From Pontibacter pudoricolor (lineage in GTDB: Bacteria; Bacteroidota; Bacteroidia; Cytophagales; Hymenobacteraceae), in NCBI RefSeq assembly GCF_010092985.1, contig NZ_CP048106.1:2666001-2730000 (forward strand): a stretch of DNA of 64,000 nt, given 5' to 3'. Below are positions 16,941 to 25,795 of this stretch, piece after piece (the stretch's first letter is position 1; every line of letters starts with the position of its first letter). Below the pieces are notes generated by a model. It was given only the letters and a program-made list of their open reading frames with translations. It searched no databases and was not told the DNA's origin. The position numbers and the translations under genes are program-made.

Positions 16941-17294
16941 TTTCCCATTTACCCATCCGAACGCTGCTTAATGCTCTTTCGGACTTCCAAGTCCGAAAGC
17001 ACTCTGCCAGGGACATCCTTGTCCCCGTAGATCAGCCTTTTACGCGGACAGGGAAGTCCGCAGCAGTTATAGTTCCGGACAGGGATGTCCGAAACAGCAA
17101 GTTATCACACCATTTTTGGAGTTTTCAACAACAATCCAAATAGCTTACAAAACTAACGTTGGCCTTTCTAAAATTCAGAAACTATAAACATGTTGTGCCC
17201 TATCTATAGCTACAAAACCAAAAGGCTTTTCCCGATCCGGAAACAATTAGCTAATTTGCCTGGAGTTTTGTCTGTGCTTTAACCTAACCTTCTT
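16941..17294. repeat. Intergenic region with composite hairpin repeat (family A, copy 1)
   Basis: The gap holds a repeat at about 16977-17104 built of four short imperfect inverted repeats: CGGACTTCCAAGTCCG, GGGACATCCTTGTCCC, CGGACAGGGAAGTCCG and CGGACAGGGATGTCCG. They are joined by constant spacers such as AAAGCACTCTGCCA and end in CAGCAAGTTA. A clearly homologous copy lies at 48616-48748. The rest of the gap, before the lipoprotein gene, holds no gene. Confidence 0.75.
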
Positions 17295-17846
17295 ATGATC
17301 CGATTCATCACATTTCTATTAGCTATAGTTCTACTTGCCGGTTGCGGAACTTTAAAAACTCCTGCCTCATCATCTGCAAAAACTTTTCAGGGTTTACTGG
17401 CTGCACACTGCGGCAAATCTTTCGCCGGCACAACTATATTCCCTTCGGATGGCACCGACCCGTTTGCTGGTAAGGCGCTTGTAATGCACATACAAACCTG
17501 TAGCGATACCGAAACCCGCATTCCGTTTACTGTGGGCGAAGACCGATCCCGTACCTGGGTGCTTACCAACGTGCCCGAAGGCCTGCAATTAAAACACGAT
17601 CATCGCCACGAAGATGGAACCCCGGACGAAGTAACAATGTATGGTGGAATTTCTGCTCAGGCGCCTGATGCGTTACAGCAACGCTTTCCTGCTGATACTT
17701 ACACGGCCGAATTATTACCTGCCGCCGCTACCAACGAATGGACCATGGCCATCAGCCCCGACGGAAAAACATTCAGCTACATTTTAAAGCGCGACGGCAA
17801 AATGCGTTACCAGGCAGACTTCGACCTGACAAAACCATTGGAGTAA
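17295..17846 (+). CDS. Lipoprotein of unknown function
   Basis: The 183-residue protein has a lipoprotein signal, MIRFITFLLAIVLLAGC, with lipobox LAGC. The mature part contains two conserved-looking cysteines (HCGKSF and IQTCSD) and a C-terminal beta-strand pair (EWTMAISPDGKTFSYILKRDG). I recognise no named domain. It stands alone, with repeats upstream and the Ala/Lys-rich exported protein 123 bases downstream. The TAA stop opens an AACTATAGTT motif. Confidence 0.75.
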   Translation: MIRFITFLLAIVLLAGCGTLKTPASSSAKTFQGLLAAHCGKSFAGTTIFPSDGTDPFAGKALVMHIQTCSDTETRIPFTVGEDRSRTWVLTNVPEGLQLKHDHRHEDGTPDEVTMYGGISAQAPDALQQRFPADTYTAELLPAAATNEWTMAISPDGKTFSYILKRDGKMRYQADFDLTKPLE

Positions 17847-17907
17847 CTATAGTTTGGGCGACCTGAAAAAAATATTTTAAAAATTTTTCAAAAAAAGCAT
17901 TTCTTCA

Positions 17908-17937
17908 TTTTGTCTTCATCTTGACATTATAGTTTTG
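17908..17937 (+). promoter_or_regulatory. Putative promoter for the Ala/Lys-rich exported protein
   Basis: TTTTG at 17908-17912 and TAGTTTTG at 17930-17937 match the Bacteroidota -33 TTTG and -7 TAnnTTTG elements with a 17-base spacer. The predicted transcription start is about 25 bases before the ATG at 17970. Confidence 0.55.
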
Positions 17938-17969
17938 ACACATAATCTTATTAAAACGACAAAACGAAA

Positions 17970-18887
17970 ATGAAAAAACTAACATTAGTAGCTATAGCTG
18001 TCCTGAGTGCAGCAACTACATTCGCCCAAACTTCTTCAACTGATGTTAAATCAACTACAAAAGCCAACGGCAAAGTAAAAGCCGATACGCATGGCGCTGC
18101 CGTAAGCGGAACAGCAACTTCTGTTACAACCGCCGAGTCATCTACAAAAGGTGCGCTGGTAAGCGAAGTGGCAACAAAAGCCGATGCAACTGCCAGGGCC
18201 GAAGCAAAAGCGGAAGCCAAAGCAAAAAAGGACCTGAAAAAAGCAGAGCGCGAAGCAAAAAAAGAAGCCAAGAAAAACAAAGCTAAGGTGAAAGCAACAG
18301 GTGAGTCAACTATAGAAACTACTGTAGAGACAGGCGCCGAAGCGAAAACAAAAGCTGACAACCACGGCCAGGAAGTATCTCAACTTGCTCAGACAGTAGT
18401 TGCAGGTGGTAGAGCAAAAGGCGAAGCCATCAGCGAAGTTGCTGCTGCCAATGCAAAAGCAACCACCGAAACATCGGTAGACGCTGCCGTTGAAACTGAA
18501 GCAAATGTTGCCACTACCATTGATGCCCAAACCGAGCAAGGCGACAAAAAAGCAAAGCAGACAAAAGAGAAAGCTGCCAAAGAAGTAAAAACTCAGAAGG
18601 ATACACACGGCAAAACTGTTTCTGAAACAGCTAAAGGTGTAGATGCCACTGTAACTACTACAGGCCAGGCTGTTAAAGAAGTTGCCACAGCCAAGCGCCA
18701 GGATAAGCCAACCAAAGTAGAAGCTGCAGCTGGTGCTGATGTAAAAAGTGCTGCACGTGTAACTGCTGGCCGTCCGGCAAGCGCTGGCCGCCCGATAAAA
18801 GTGCTTAGAAAAGGTGGTGTTGCCGCCCCTGTAAAGGTAAATACCGGTGCTAAAGTAGGCGTTGGTGTTAAAGTAGGTAAAAACTAA
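17970..18887 (+). CDS. Exported Ala/Lys/Thr-rich protein with three HG repeats
   Basis: The 305-residue protein has a signal peptide (MKKLTLVAIAVLSAATTFAQ, cleavage after residue 20). The mature protein is rich in Ala, Lys, Thr, Val and Glu. Three degenerate units of about 40 residues each start at K-x-D-[TN]-H-G (DTHG 39-42, DNHG 130-133, DTHG 211-214) and continue V-S-x-x-A, then a later G-x-[AL]-[VI]-[SK]-E-V-A. Lys/Ala-rich helical linkers (about 75-110 and 190-210) separate them. The C-terminus is basic, Gly/Val-rich (VLRKGGVAAPVKVNTG). No known domain is recognised. It precedes an outer-membrane-like protein and a two-component system. Confidence 0.75.
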   Translation: MKKLTLVAIAVLSAATTFAQTSSTDVKSTTKANGKVKADTHGAAVSGTATSVTTAESSTKGALVSEVATKADATARAEAKAEAKAKKDLKKAEREAKKEAKKNKAKVKATGESTIETTVETGAEAKTKADNHGQEVSQLAQTVVAGGRAKGEAISEVAAANAKATTETSVDAAVETEANVATTIDAQTEQGDKKAKQTKEKAAKEVKTQKDTHGKTVSETAKGVDATVTTTGQAVKEVATAKRQDKPTKVEAAAGADVKSAARVTAGRPASAGRPIKVLRKGGVAAPVKVNTGAKVGVGVKVGKN

Positions 18888-18905
18888 GAAAATCAGATAT
18901 CAGAG

Positions 18906-18938
18906 CAGGGCTTCCGGTAATGCCGGGAGTCCTGTTTT
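18906..18938 (+). terminator. Terminator after the HG-repeat protein
   Basis: CAGGGCTTCCGG pairs with CCGGGAGTCCTG, with two G-T wobbles, and is followed by TTTTAT. It separates this gene from the outer-membrane-like protein. Confidence 0.65.
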
Positions 18939-18951
18939 ATATAGTAAACTC

Positions 18952-19809
18952 ATGAAAAACCAACTATACTTGTGGATAATGCTGGCTTGGGCGCTTGTTG
19001 GTTCTGCTCATGCCCAAACAACAGAAGATTCTGTTACCCGCAAAGCATCCTGGAACTTCGCTATAGAAGCTGCCAACAATTCGTCTTTTTTCGGACGTAA
19101 CACGGCCACCCAATATCCTTATGCAGCTGCCACGTTAACCTATGCGCACGCCTCCGGCTTCTGGGCATCTGCTACAAGCTACCAGCTTTTCAACACCAAA
19201 GACTATATCGACGAGACGGACCTTTCGGTGGGCTATAGTTTTGCCATCAGCAAGCGCATGACCGGTAACCTGAGCTACTCCCGCTTTTTCTTCAGCGAGG
19301 ATGCGCCCATGGTAAAATCGGTAACTGAAAATGCCGCTTCCCTTAACACTACCCTCGACTGGAAATACCTGTATAGTTCGCTTACTACCAGTTACTTTTT
19401 CGGTGAGAGTAACGACCTGATCGTGCAGTTCGAGAACTCGCGCTACATTGGCCTGAACCCAATCTGGAAGGGCCGCAACCCGGTTGGCCTGGACCCTAAA
19501 ATTGGCATTACCGGCGGTACGCAGGAGTTTTCGGAAACCTACACCGTAGAGCGCAAAAAAGAACTGGGCGACTGGTTTGAAGATGTGCTTACACCCGGCA
19601 AAGGTAACAACCCGAAAACAACCACTACCACCACAACCAAGCATAAATTCCAGGTGCTGAGCTATGACTTGTATGTACCATTGGTTATAATGCTGGGTAA
19701 TTTTGAGCTGGAACCGACTTACCGTTATTCTATCCCGGTTAACAAACTGGAAGGCGACGAATCTGAGGCAAAATCCTTTGTATCTGTAAAAGCGAGCTAT
19801 ACATTCTAA
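18952..19809 (+). CDS. Outer-membrane beta-barrel-like protein
   Basis: The 285-residue protein has a signal peptide ending AHAQ. Amphipathic strands alternate through the body (WNFAIEAANNSSFFGRN, LTYAHASGFWASATSYQLF, MTGNLSYSRFFFS) and the protein ends in the barrel-type aromatic terminus SVKASYTF. It is probably a small outer-membrane barrel; no ligand is known. The response regulator starts 16 bases after the stop and the gap itself is made of ACTATA motifs, so it may head an operon with the two-component system. Confidence 0.72.
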   Translation: MKNQLYLWIMLAWALVGSAHAQTTEDSVTRKASWNFAIEAANNSSFFGRNTATQYPYAAATLTYAHASGFWASATSYQLFNTKDYIDETDLSVGYSFAISKRMTGNLSYSRFFFSEDAPMVKSVTENAASLNTTLDWKYLYSSLTTSYFFGESNDLIVQFENSRYIGLNPIWKGRNPVGLDPKIGITGGTQEFSETYTVERKKELGDWFEDVLTPGKGNNPKTTTTTTTKHKFQVLSYDLYVPLVIMLGNFELEPTYRYSIPVNKLEGDESEAKSFVSVKASYTF

Positions 19810-19825
19810 ACTATAACTATAAACT

Positions 19826-20500
19826 ATGCACGTACTGGTTGTAGAAGATGAAGCCGGCCTGGCTGCCGAGCTGATGCATTTCCTGAAGCAGGAACACTAT
19901 AAATGCGACTGGGCCTGTAACGGCGAAGATGCCTCTGAGCGCATAGCCGTAAACCGATACGATTTTATATTACTGGACCTGGGTTTGCCTGATTATGACG
20001 GGCTAGACCTGTTGCAGGAAGCCCGCGAAACCGATTATGAACCTGCTGTAATAATACTTACTGCCCGTGGCGAACTGGAAGACCGTGTAAAAGGACTTGG
20101 TTTAGGTGCCGATGATTACCTGGCAAAACCTTTCTCTTTGCTGGAACTGCAGGCCCGCATGCAGGCCGTGTCGCGCCGTAAATTCAACGTAAAGTCGTCG
20201 GTACATGCGTTTCATGGGTTTGAGCTGGATAGTACGGCCCGCACCGTGAGTTATAATGACCAAAACATTTCGCTTACCAAAAAGGAGTTTGACCTGCTGC
20301 ACTACATGCTGCTGCACAAAAACCGCATCATGACGCGCCTGCAGCTAACAGAGCATATCTGGGGCAACATCCTGGAAGATGATTACGACTCCAACTACAT
20401 CGACGTACATATTAAAAACCTGCGCAAAAAGCTCTCAGCCCACGCCCCTACCGACTGGATCGAAACCGTTCGTGGTGTTGGCTACAGGCTAACGTTATAG
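19826..20500 (+). CDS. OmpR-family response regulator
   Basis: The 224-residue protein has a receiver domain (residues 1-115) with the acidic pair at residues 7-9, phospho-acceptor Asp51 (ILLDLGLPDYDG), the conserved Thr in ILTARGE and Lys101 in DDYLAKPF. A winged-helix DNA-binding domain follows (residues 125-224, ending DWIETVRGVGYRLTL). It controls transcription after phosphorylation by the kinase encoded one base downstream. The likely targets, by proximity, include the outer-membrane-like protein gene upstream. Confidence 0.95.
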   Translation: MHVLVVEDEAGLAAELMHFLKQEHYKCDWACNGEDASERIAVNRYDFILLDLGLPDYDGLDLLQEARETDYEPAVIILTARGELEDRVKGLGLGADDYLAKPFSLLELQARMQAVSRRKFNVKSSVHAFHGFELDSTARTVSYNDQNISLTKKEFDLLHYMLLHKNRIMTRLQLTEHIWGNILEDDYDSNYIDVHIKNLRKKLSAHAPTDWIETVRGVGYRLTL

Positions 20501-20501
20501 T

Positions 20502-21818
20502 ATGCGGCTGCAATCCAAACTCACCCTTTTCAGCGCTGTTTCCAAAATAGTGGTGGTACTGCTTTTGATAGCGGTGCTCCCGCCACTTATACACCGCGTG
20601 GCGCTCGTAAATACCGACAAGCGCCTGAACGAGAAAAAGGACAGTGTACTGGAAATCATCAGCAACCAGGGCATCGGTAACTTTGTAGCCGAAGGCAGCG
20701 AAGGAGCCTATGGTAGCTACAACCTGCTGAAAGAAGAGTTTATTTCGATTGAGCAGATACCCGAACCTATAGTTGTTGATACGGTTGAAAACTCGTTGCG
20801 CAAAGTAGAGAACGAGATTGTAGAGTACCGCGTACTCAGCCTGACCTTTGAAGTAGAGGGCAATTATTACCTGCTCGAGATCGGAAGAAGTATAGATACG
20901 ATACAGGAAAGCATAGAAACCATGCAGCAATATGCGCTTTACTTCCTGGCCGCTGTAATACTGATCACCGTTTTCATTGACCTGGCTTTTAACAAGATTC
21001 TGCTGCAGCCGCTTATCGTTATAGTCCGGCGCCTGAAAAAGATAGGCCACCCCAGCACTTTTACACCTAAAACTATAAATACCACCACTTCCGATTTCCT
21101 GTACCTCAACAATGCCATTAACGACATGATGGGACAGGTGCAGGACGCGTTTCAGAAAGAAAAAGAGTTTATCGGCAACGTATCGCATGAGCTGCTTACG
21201 CCTATCTCTATCCTCCAGAACCGAATGGAGAACCTGCTTACCGACCCCGAAATGCCGGAACACCTGCTGGTAAAGTTAGTTGATAACCAGAAAACGCTTC
21301 ACCGGCTAAAAAACATCATCCAAGCTTTGTTGCTGATATCCCGCATTGAGAACGAGCAGTACCTGAAGAACGAGGAAGTAAGTGTAGCGGCCCTGGTAAA
21401 CGAAGTGAAAGACGAAATTGCCGACCGCGCCGAAGCAAAGGAAGTAACCCTGAAAGTAGACCTGGAAGACGACTGGACGCTGCAAAACGCTAATTACTCG
21501 CTGCTGTTTACAATGCTGTTCAATGTGGTGAGCAATGCCATAAAGTATAATAAACCAAACGGAAGCATAACGATAAGCGGCGCACCAAAAGGCAAAGGCT
21601 ACGAACTATGCGTTACCGACACCGGCGTTGGTATACCCCAGGAACATCTGCCACACATCTTTAACCGCTTTAAACGCCTGCAAGGCCCTGACAACGAAAG
21701 TCACGGGTTAGGTTTACCTATTGTACAGACCGTCGCCCACTTCCACAGGATCAAATTAACGGTGGATTCTACTGTTGATGTTGGTACTACTTTCTGTTTT
21801 AAGTTTGGTAAACTATAG
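20502..21818 (+). CDS. Sensor histidine kinase
   Basis: The 438-residue protein has membrane segments at about 14-36 and 143-163 enclosing a short periplasmic sensor domain of about 105 residues. A linker follows, then the H box with His229 (VSHELLTPISIL), N box NVVSNAIKYN (about 341-350), G1 DTGVGIP and G2 GLGLPIV. The H box has Leu-Leu in place of the usual Leu-Arg (HELRTP) pattern. It pairs with the upstream regulator; the signal is unknown. It ends AAA CTA TAG, the stop lying inside an AACTATAGTT motif. Confidence 0.94.
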   Translation: MRLQSKLTLFSAVSKIVVVLLLIAVLPPLIHRVALVNTDKRLNEKKDSVLEIISNQGIGNFVAEGSEGAYGSYNLLKEEFISIEQIPEPIVVDTVENSLRKVENEIVEYRVLSLTFEVEGNYYLLEIGRSIDTIQESIETMQQYALYFLAAVILITVFIDLAFNKILLQPLIVIVRRLKKIGHPSTFTPKTINTTTSDFLYLNNAINDMMGQVQDAFQKEKEFIGNVSHELLTPISILQNRMENLLTDPEMPEHLLVKLVDNQKTLHRLKNIIQALLLISRIENEQYLKNEEVSVAALVNEVKDEIADRAEAKEVTLKVDLEDDWTLQNANYSLLFTMLFNVVSNAIKYNKPNGSITISGAPKGKGYELCVTDTGVGIPQEHLPHIFNRFKRLQGPDNESHGLGLPIVQTVAHFHRIKLTVDSTVDVGTTFCFKFGKL

Positions 21819-22894
21819 TTTATAGTCAGAATCAGGATTAATGGATTTTCAGGATTGAGACCTGGCAGTTTGCGCAGTTCCTGCTATCGTCTTACTTTAT
21901 AGCTTCATAGTTCCCGTTTATCACACCCTTCAAAGGGAGACTTTTCTGCTACTGCTTCTCTTTCCTATTTGTCATCCTGCAAGAATCTTGGTGGCTGGAG
22001 GATTGGCTGTAACTATAGTTGCGATATAGTTTATCGCTGCTGTTTTAACCTACCCTCCCGGGAGGGGAATTTCGGCTACCGCTATAGTTTATGCCATCGT
22101 TCTATAGTTTGGGTTTCAACAACCCTGTGAGATTGGCTCGCAAGTTCCGAACTCCCGTTCTCACCTGTCTTCAAGGGGAAGATTCTGCAAAGCTATAGTT
22201 TACGCTATAGTTCTGTAGTTGCGGTCTTAACCCACCCCTGCCCCTCCCAGGAGGGGAATTTCGGCTATAGTTAAAGCTTAGCTATAGTTCTATAGTTCAG
22301 ACCAGGATCGGACAGGTCGCGACCTGTCCCTACGGAACTATAACCACGATAAAGCCAAGCAACTATAGCAGCTCTGTCAATTATAGTTTAGCTATCGAAC
22401 TGATCTCAGTCTTTGGGTTGAGCGCCTTGTGAATGTCTGGTGCCGTCAGGCATTGCGAGGTACGAGCAAAAGAGATTCGCGCAGCGCGATGCCCGAAGAC
22501 GGGGCCTCCCGGCCGTGAGGGCACCAAAGCTAATTTGAAACGATAGGCAAGTAGAGCTCCCAGGATTGAAGAAGGCTATGAAATGAAGACTTGGTTTGAA
22601 TAGTAAAGCAGTCAACTATAGCACTCAGATTTCTCACGTTGTTCGAAATGACAAAGAAGCAACTATAGAACATATAAAATCCCTCACAGCTACGCCGGCT
22701 CACTTCGACTCGCGTCTCAGGAATGTTCGAAATGACAAAATAGAAACTATAGAACACATAAGAACCCTTGGCTTTGCCCGGGATGACGAAGAAACGCTAA
22801 AACCTATACATCACTTTTTAAGCAACTATAGTTTTGCGCCAAAGTATACTTTTAAACGTAATTTAGCAGCTACATATCTCAAGCCTATAAAACT
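21819..22894. repeat. 1.1-kb gene-free region dense in dispersed repeats
   Basis: No credible gene is present. The stretch contains many CTATAGTT motifs, an ATTAATGGATTTTCAGGATT unit (21838-21857), and two palindromes of the CCCCTCC-GGAGGGG family: 22047-22080 and 22229-22267. A pair of direct repeats with the core TTCGAAATGACAAA lies at about 22637-22681 and 22727-22771. A block at about 22404-22525 with several short inverted repeats looks like another dispersed element. A 100-codon frame at 22596-22898 is made of the repeat DNA and is not taken as a gene. Confidence 0.7.
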
Positions 22895-23734
22895 ATGACA
22901 GATAAACCACACGAGCTATCCGAAGAAAAATACCTGCACGGCTACTCCACTGAAGAACAGCAGCGCCTGTACAAACAAGCCCGTTTCATGGAGAACAAGA
23001 TATACTCTGATATCGATCTCTCGACGGTAACCAACCTGCTGGAAGTTGGCTGTGGCGTAGGCGCACAATCGGAGATACTGCTTCGTCGCTTCCCAAATAT
23101 ATTCCTGACCGGCATCGATTACTCGGACAAACAGATAGAACAGGCACAGAATTTTCTGTCGTCGGTGCCCTATGCCAAAGACCGCTTTAAGCTGATGCAG
23201 GAAAATGCGATGGACATGAGCTTTACATCGCAGGCTGAATTTGATGGCGCTTTTCTGTGCTGGGTGCTGGAACATATCCCTGACCCGGCCAGAGTGCTGT
23301 CAGAAGTACGCCGTGTGCTGAAACCAGGCAGTCCCATCGTGATTACCGAAGTACTGAACTCCAGCTTTTTTGTGGAGCCTTACTCACCAAGCGTGCTGCA
23401 GTACTGGCTGCGTTTTAACGATCTGCAATACGACATGGGCGGCGACCCGTTTGTAGGAGGCAAATTAGGAAACCTGCTGCAATCAGTAGGCTACCAGCGT
23501 ATCACTACCGAACCTAAAACTTTCCACTTAGATAGCCGCAACCCGGCCAAGCGCGCCGAAATGATCGCTTACTGGACAGAGTTATTATTAAGTGGATTGC
23601 CACAATTACTGGAAGCCGGCTACGTAGATGCTGAACTGGCAGACAAAGTGAAAGAGGAAATGCACGTAGTAGCCAAAAGCCCGAATGCGGTTTTCTTTTA
23701 CACATTTATTCAGGCCAAGGCTTTTACGGCATAA
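22895..23734 (+). CDS. Class I SAM-dependent methyltransferase
   Basis: The 279-residue protein has motif I LLEVGCGVGAQSEILLRR, the post-I acidic residue in LTGIDYSDKQIEQA, motif II-like FDGAFLCWVLEHIPDP and motif III-like VLKPGSPIVITEV. This is the ubiquinone/menaquinone or small-molecule methyltransferase type (Methyltransf_11/25). The substrate is unknown. It stands alone between a repeat-rich gap and a strong terminator. Confidence 0.9.
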   Translation: MTDKPHELSEEKYLHGYSTEEQQRLYKQARFMENKIYSDIDLSTVTNLLEVGCGVGAQSEILLRRFPNIFLTGIDYSDKQIEQAQNFLSSVPYAKDRFKLMQENAMDMSFTSQAEFDGAFLCWVLEHIPDPARVLSEVRRVLKPGSPIVITEVLNSSFFVEPYSPSVLQYWLRFNDLQYDMGGDPFVGGKLGNLLQSVGYQRITTEPKTFHLDSRNPAKRAEMIAYWTELLLSGLPQLLEAGYVDAELADKVKEEMHVVAKSPNAVFFYTFIQAKAFTA

Positions 23735-23738
23735 ATTA

Positions 23739-23770
23739 AAAACCCTGCAGCGAACAGTTGCAGGGTTTTT
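23739..23770 (+). terminator. Bidirectional terminator after the methyltransferase
   Basis: The stem AACCCTGCA / TGCAGGGTT encloses a 9-base loop, flanked by an A run and a T run. It lies between convergent genes and can serve both. Confidence 0.85.
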
Positions 23771-23792
23771 AATTTATGAACACACGTGTTGC

Positions 23793-24629
23793 TTATAGCT
23801 TTATCTTAATATTATAAGCTGTTCCTTTGTCTTCGTAGAAAATATAGAAAAAATCTTCATCAAAGGAAGCAACTCTGAACGTTTTGTATTTGCTGGCTCC
23901 TTCCAGGTTACCTTCTATAGTTAGTAAGCCGTTTTCCTCTTTTATACTTTTGAGTTTCAGGGTCCTTTTTGAGGGGTAAACGCGTATGGAAGTGGTCGTT
24001 CCTGTGAAGCTGGCGCTTTCTACGGCATTGAATTCTGTTTTATTTCCTATTCTGGCTTTAAACTTATCTATGTCCGGCACATGCGTGGTATACACCATAC
24101 CCGTCAAGAACGATTCTGTAGGTTTAGAATAATAAGCATTAGTACTACCCCAAGCACTTGCTTTTGTAGCATTTTGCTGTGTGATATAGACTAAATTCCC
24201 ACCCATCATAGCAGCAAAGATCTTAAGACGTTTTTGCGCCCGGTCCTCTACCTGATTTAATCCTGAGAACATCGTATTGCCCTGGGCTATAGAGCTGGCT
24301 TCTCCCAATTTCAGAAATCCGTTTACTTCGTTTTCCCCAAGTGTTAAAGTTACATTCTCAAACGCATGCAGGTTATTTACCTTTTTATATTGAGCTGATG
24401 GAGTAAACGCTTCAACTCTCCCTGACGTGAATACAATCTTCCGGATAGTGTTTTTATAAACTGTATTTATCAATTCCTCGCCTGGTAAAGAATATTTAAC
24501 AAACTCTGGTGTAATCTCTTTAACAATACAAGGGATTTTAGACGTGTGCGTATACACGGTATCTACCTGCGCCATACAAACCGAAGCGCTCAGCACAAAG
24601 CTGGTCAATAAAAAAGTAAGAGTTTTCAT
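23793..24629 (-). CDS. Exported protein of unknown function
   Basis: The 278-residue protein has a signal peptide (MKTLTFLLTSFVLSASVCMAQ). The first mature part (IPCIVKEITPEFVKYSLPGEELINTVYKNTIRKIVFTSGRVEAF) resembles a segment found in many Bacteroidota exported proteins that describes surface or envelope components. The rest contains one hydrophobic patch and a C-terminal beta-rich section. No enzyme motif is visible. Its codon use looks somewhat more AT-rich than its neighbours. Confidence 0.7.
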   Translation of the reverse strand: MKTLTFLLTSFVLSASVCMAQVDTVYTHTSKIPCIVKEITPEFVKYSLPGEELINTVYKNTIRKIVFTSGRVEAFTPSAQYKKVNNLHAFENVTLTLGENEVNGFLKLGEASSIAQGNTMFSGLNQVEDRAQKRLKIFAAMMGGNLVYITQQNATKASAWGSTNAYYSKPTESFLTGMVYTTHVPDIDKFKARIGNKTEFNAVESASFTGTTTSIRVYPSKRTLKLKSIKEENGLLTIEGNLEGASKYKTFRVASFDEDFFYIFYEDKGTAYNIKIKL

Positions 24630-24685
24630 AGGAATTGGTTTTGAACTCTAAAGTTAATACATATAACAATAGGTATATATATTTT

Positions 24686-25627
24686 TCACAACCCCAGGTA
24701 AGGCTTCAGCTTTTCGTACTGTTCGGGCTTTATTATTTTAATCTGTTTCAGCTCTTCCACACTTTCAAAGCGGCCGTGCTGCTCGCGGTAGGCAACTATA
24801 GCGCGGGCCAGATTCGAGGTCATGTAGGGGTGCGCGCGCAGTTCATCTATAGTTGCAGTGTTCAGGTTAATTCTTGCCGGGGTGTGTGCTTTTGCTACAA
24901 AGGTGTACTTGTTCAGGCTGTCAATCACTTCGGGCTGCAGGCCATACACTTCGCGAAGCTGCTCCAAACTATAAAAACCGCCCAGCCTGTCGCGGTACTT
25001 TACAATTCGGGCAGATAGCTTGCTGCCAATGCCCCGTATCTGTTTAAGTTGCGTGGTATCAGATGTGTTGATGTTGAAGGGTGCCAGCACAAAGCGTTCG
25101 CGAGGGCGGCTCTCCCAGTCGGGTGCAGGACGTGGCCGGCCGCTGCCTATCCCTTTGCGGCTATAGTTGTCAGGTTTGGTTTCAGGCAGATCTATAAAAG
25201 GATAAAGTCGCTGGAAAACAGAATCCGGCATGCCATAAATTTTGCCCAGTTCTGCCCTGTAAGCAAAGTCTCCTACTTTATTTCTATAGTTTAAAATGCG
25301 CTGACCCAGGTATTTTGGTAACCCGAAAGCCTGCCATTGCTCCAGCGTAAGTGTGTTGGGGTTAAATTTATAAAGCGGAACTGTGACTATAGTTTTCCGG
25401 CTTCGGTTATAGGTATCGGGCGCTTTCTCGAGCTGCGCTACCAGACTGTCGAGCAATTGCTGGTCTGCAGGGTTGGCGCTTATAGTCTGGTTCGAACTAT
25501 AGAGCCTGGAAAAAAGAAATGGTGCTGCCGTAAGCAGCACCATTATGGTTATCAGCCACAGAAAACCGTTTACTTCACGCTGCGAAAAGCCAAAGTAGTT
25601 ACGGATCCAGAGCTTTAGTTTTCTCAT
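24686..25627 (-). CDS. Helix-hairpin-helix (ComEA-like) protein
   Basis: The 313-residue protein has a membrane anchor at about 20-40 (GFLWLITIMVLLTAAPFLF), then several helix-hairpin-helix units: LEQWQAFGLPKYLGQRILNYR, TTQLKQIRGIGSKLSARIVKYRDRLGGF and NLNTATIDELRAHPYMTSNLARAIVAYREQHGRF. The last matches ComEA. Such proteins bind double-stranded DNA at the outer face of the membrane; ComEA does so in natural transformation. It is the third gene of a tight operon after the NSS transporter and its small subunit, with a gap of three bases. Confidence 0.88.
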   Translation of the reverse strand: MRKLKLWIRNYFGFSQREVNGFLWLITIMVLLTAAPFLFSRLYSSNQTISANPADQQLLDSLVAQLEKAPDTYNRSRKTIVTVPLYKFNPNTLTLEQWQAFGLPKYLGQRILNYRNKVGDFAYRAELGKIYGMPDSVFQRLYPFIDLPETKPDNYSRKGIGSGRPRPAPDWESRPRERFVLAPFNINTSDTTQLKQIRGIGSKLSARIVKYRDRLGGFYSLEQLREVYGLQPEVIDSLNKYTFVAKAHTPARINLNTATIDELRAHPYMTSNLARAIVAYREQHGRFESVEELKQIKIIKPEQYEKLKPYLGL

Positions 25628-25630
25628 ATG

Positions 25631-25789
25631 CTATGCCATCGGTTGCCGTCCCGGCTCATCATCGTTATCCAGATACGAATCCGGCTCCGGTTTTGGTGGC
25701 GCATTTAAAACTCTGTAGAAAAAATATACTGTTAATGCAGTTACCATAAACATGGTAAGAAGCATAATAACAAGTGCGGATGTATTCAT
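25631..25789 (-). CDS. Small subunit of the NSS transporter (MetS-like)
   Basis: A 52-codon gene encoding MNTSALVIMLLTMFMVTALT, then VYFFYRVLNAPPKPEP and an acidic tail ending GRQPMA. One membrane helix (about residues 5-27) is followed by a Pro/Asp-rich tail. It starts 6 bases after the stop of the NSS transporter and ends 3 bases before the HhH gene, so it is translated within that operon. The size, the topology and the position next to an NSS transporter match the MetS-type small subunits described for methionine/alanine importers. Confidence 0.82.
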   Translation of the reverse strand: MNTSALVIMLLTMFMVTALTVYFFYRVLNAPPKPEPDSYLDNDDEPGRQPMA

Positions 25790-25795
25790 AAGTTC

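Noticed and set aside
22596-22898. 100-codon frame before the methyltransferase
   Set aside because: It is composed of the direct repeats of the gap and overlaps the methyltransferase start.
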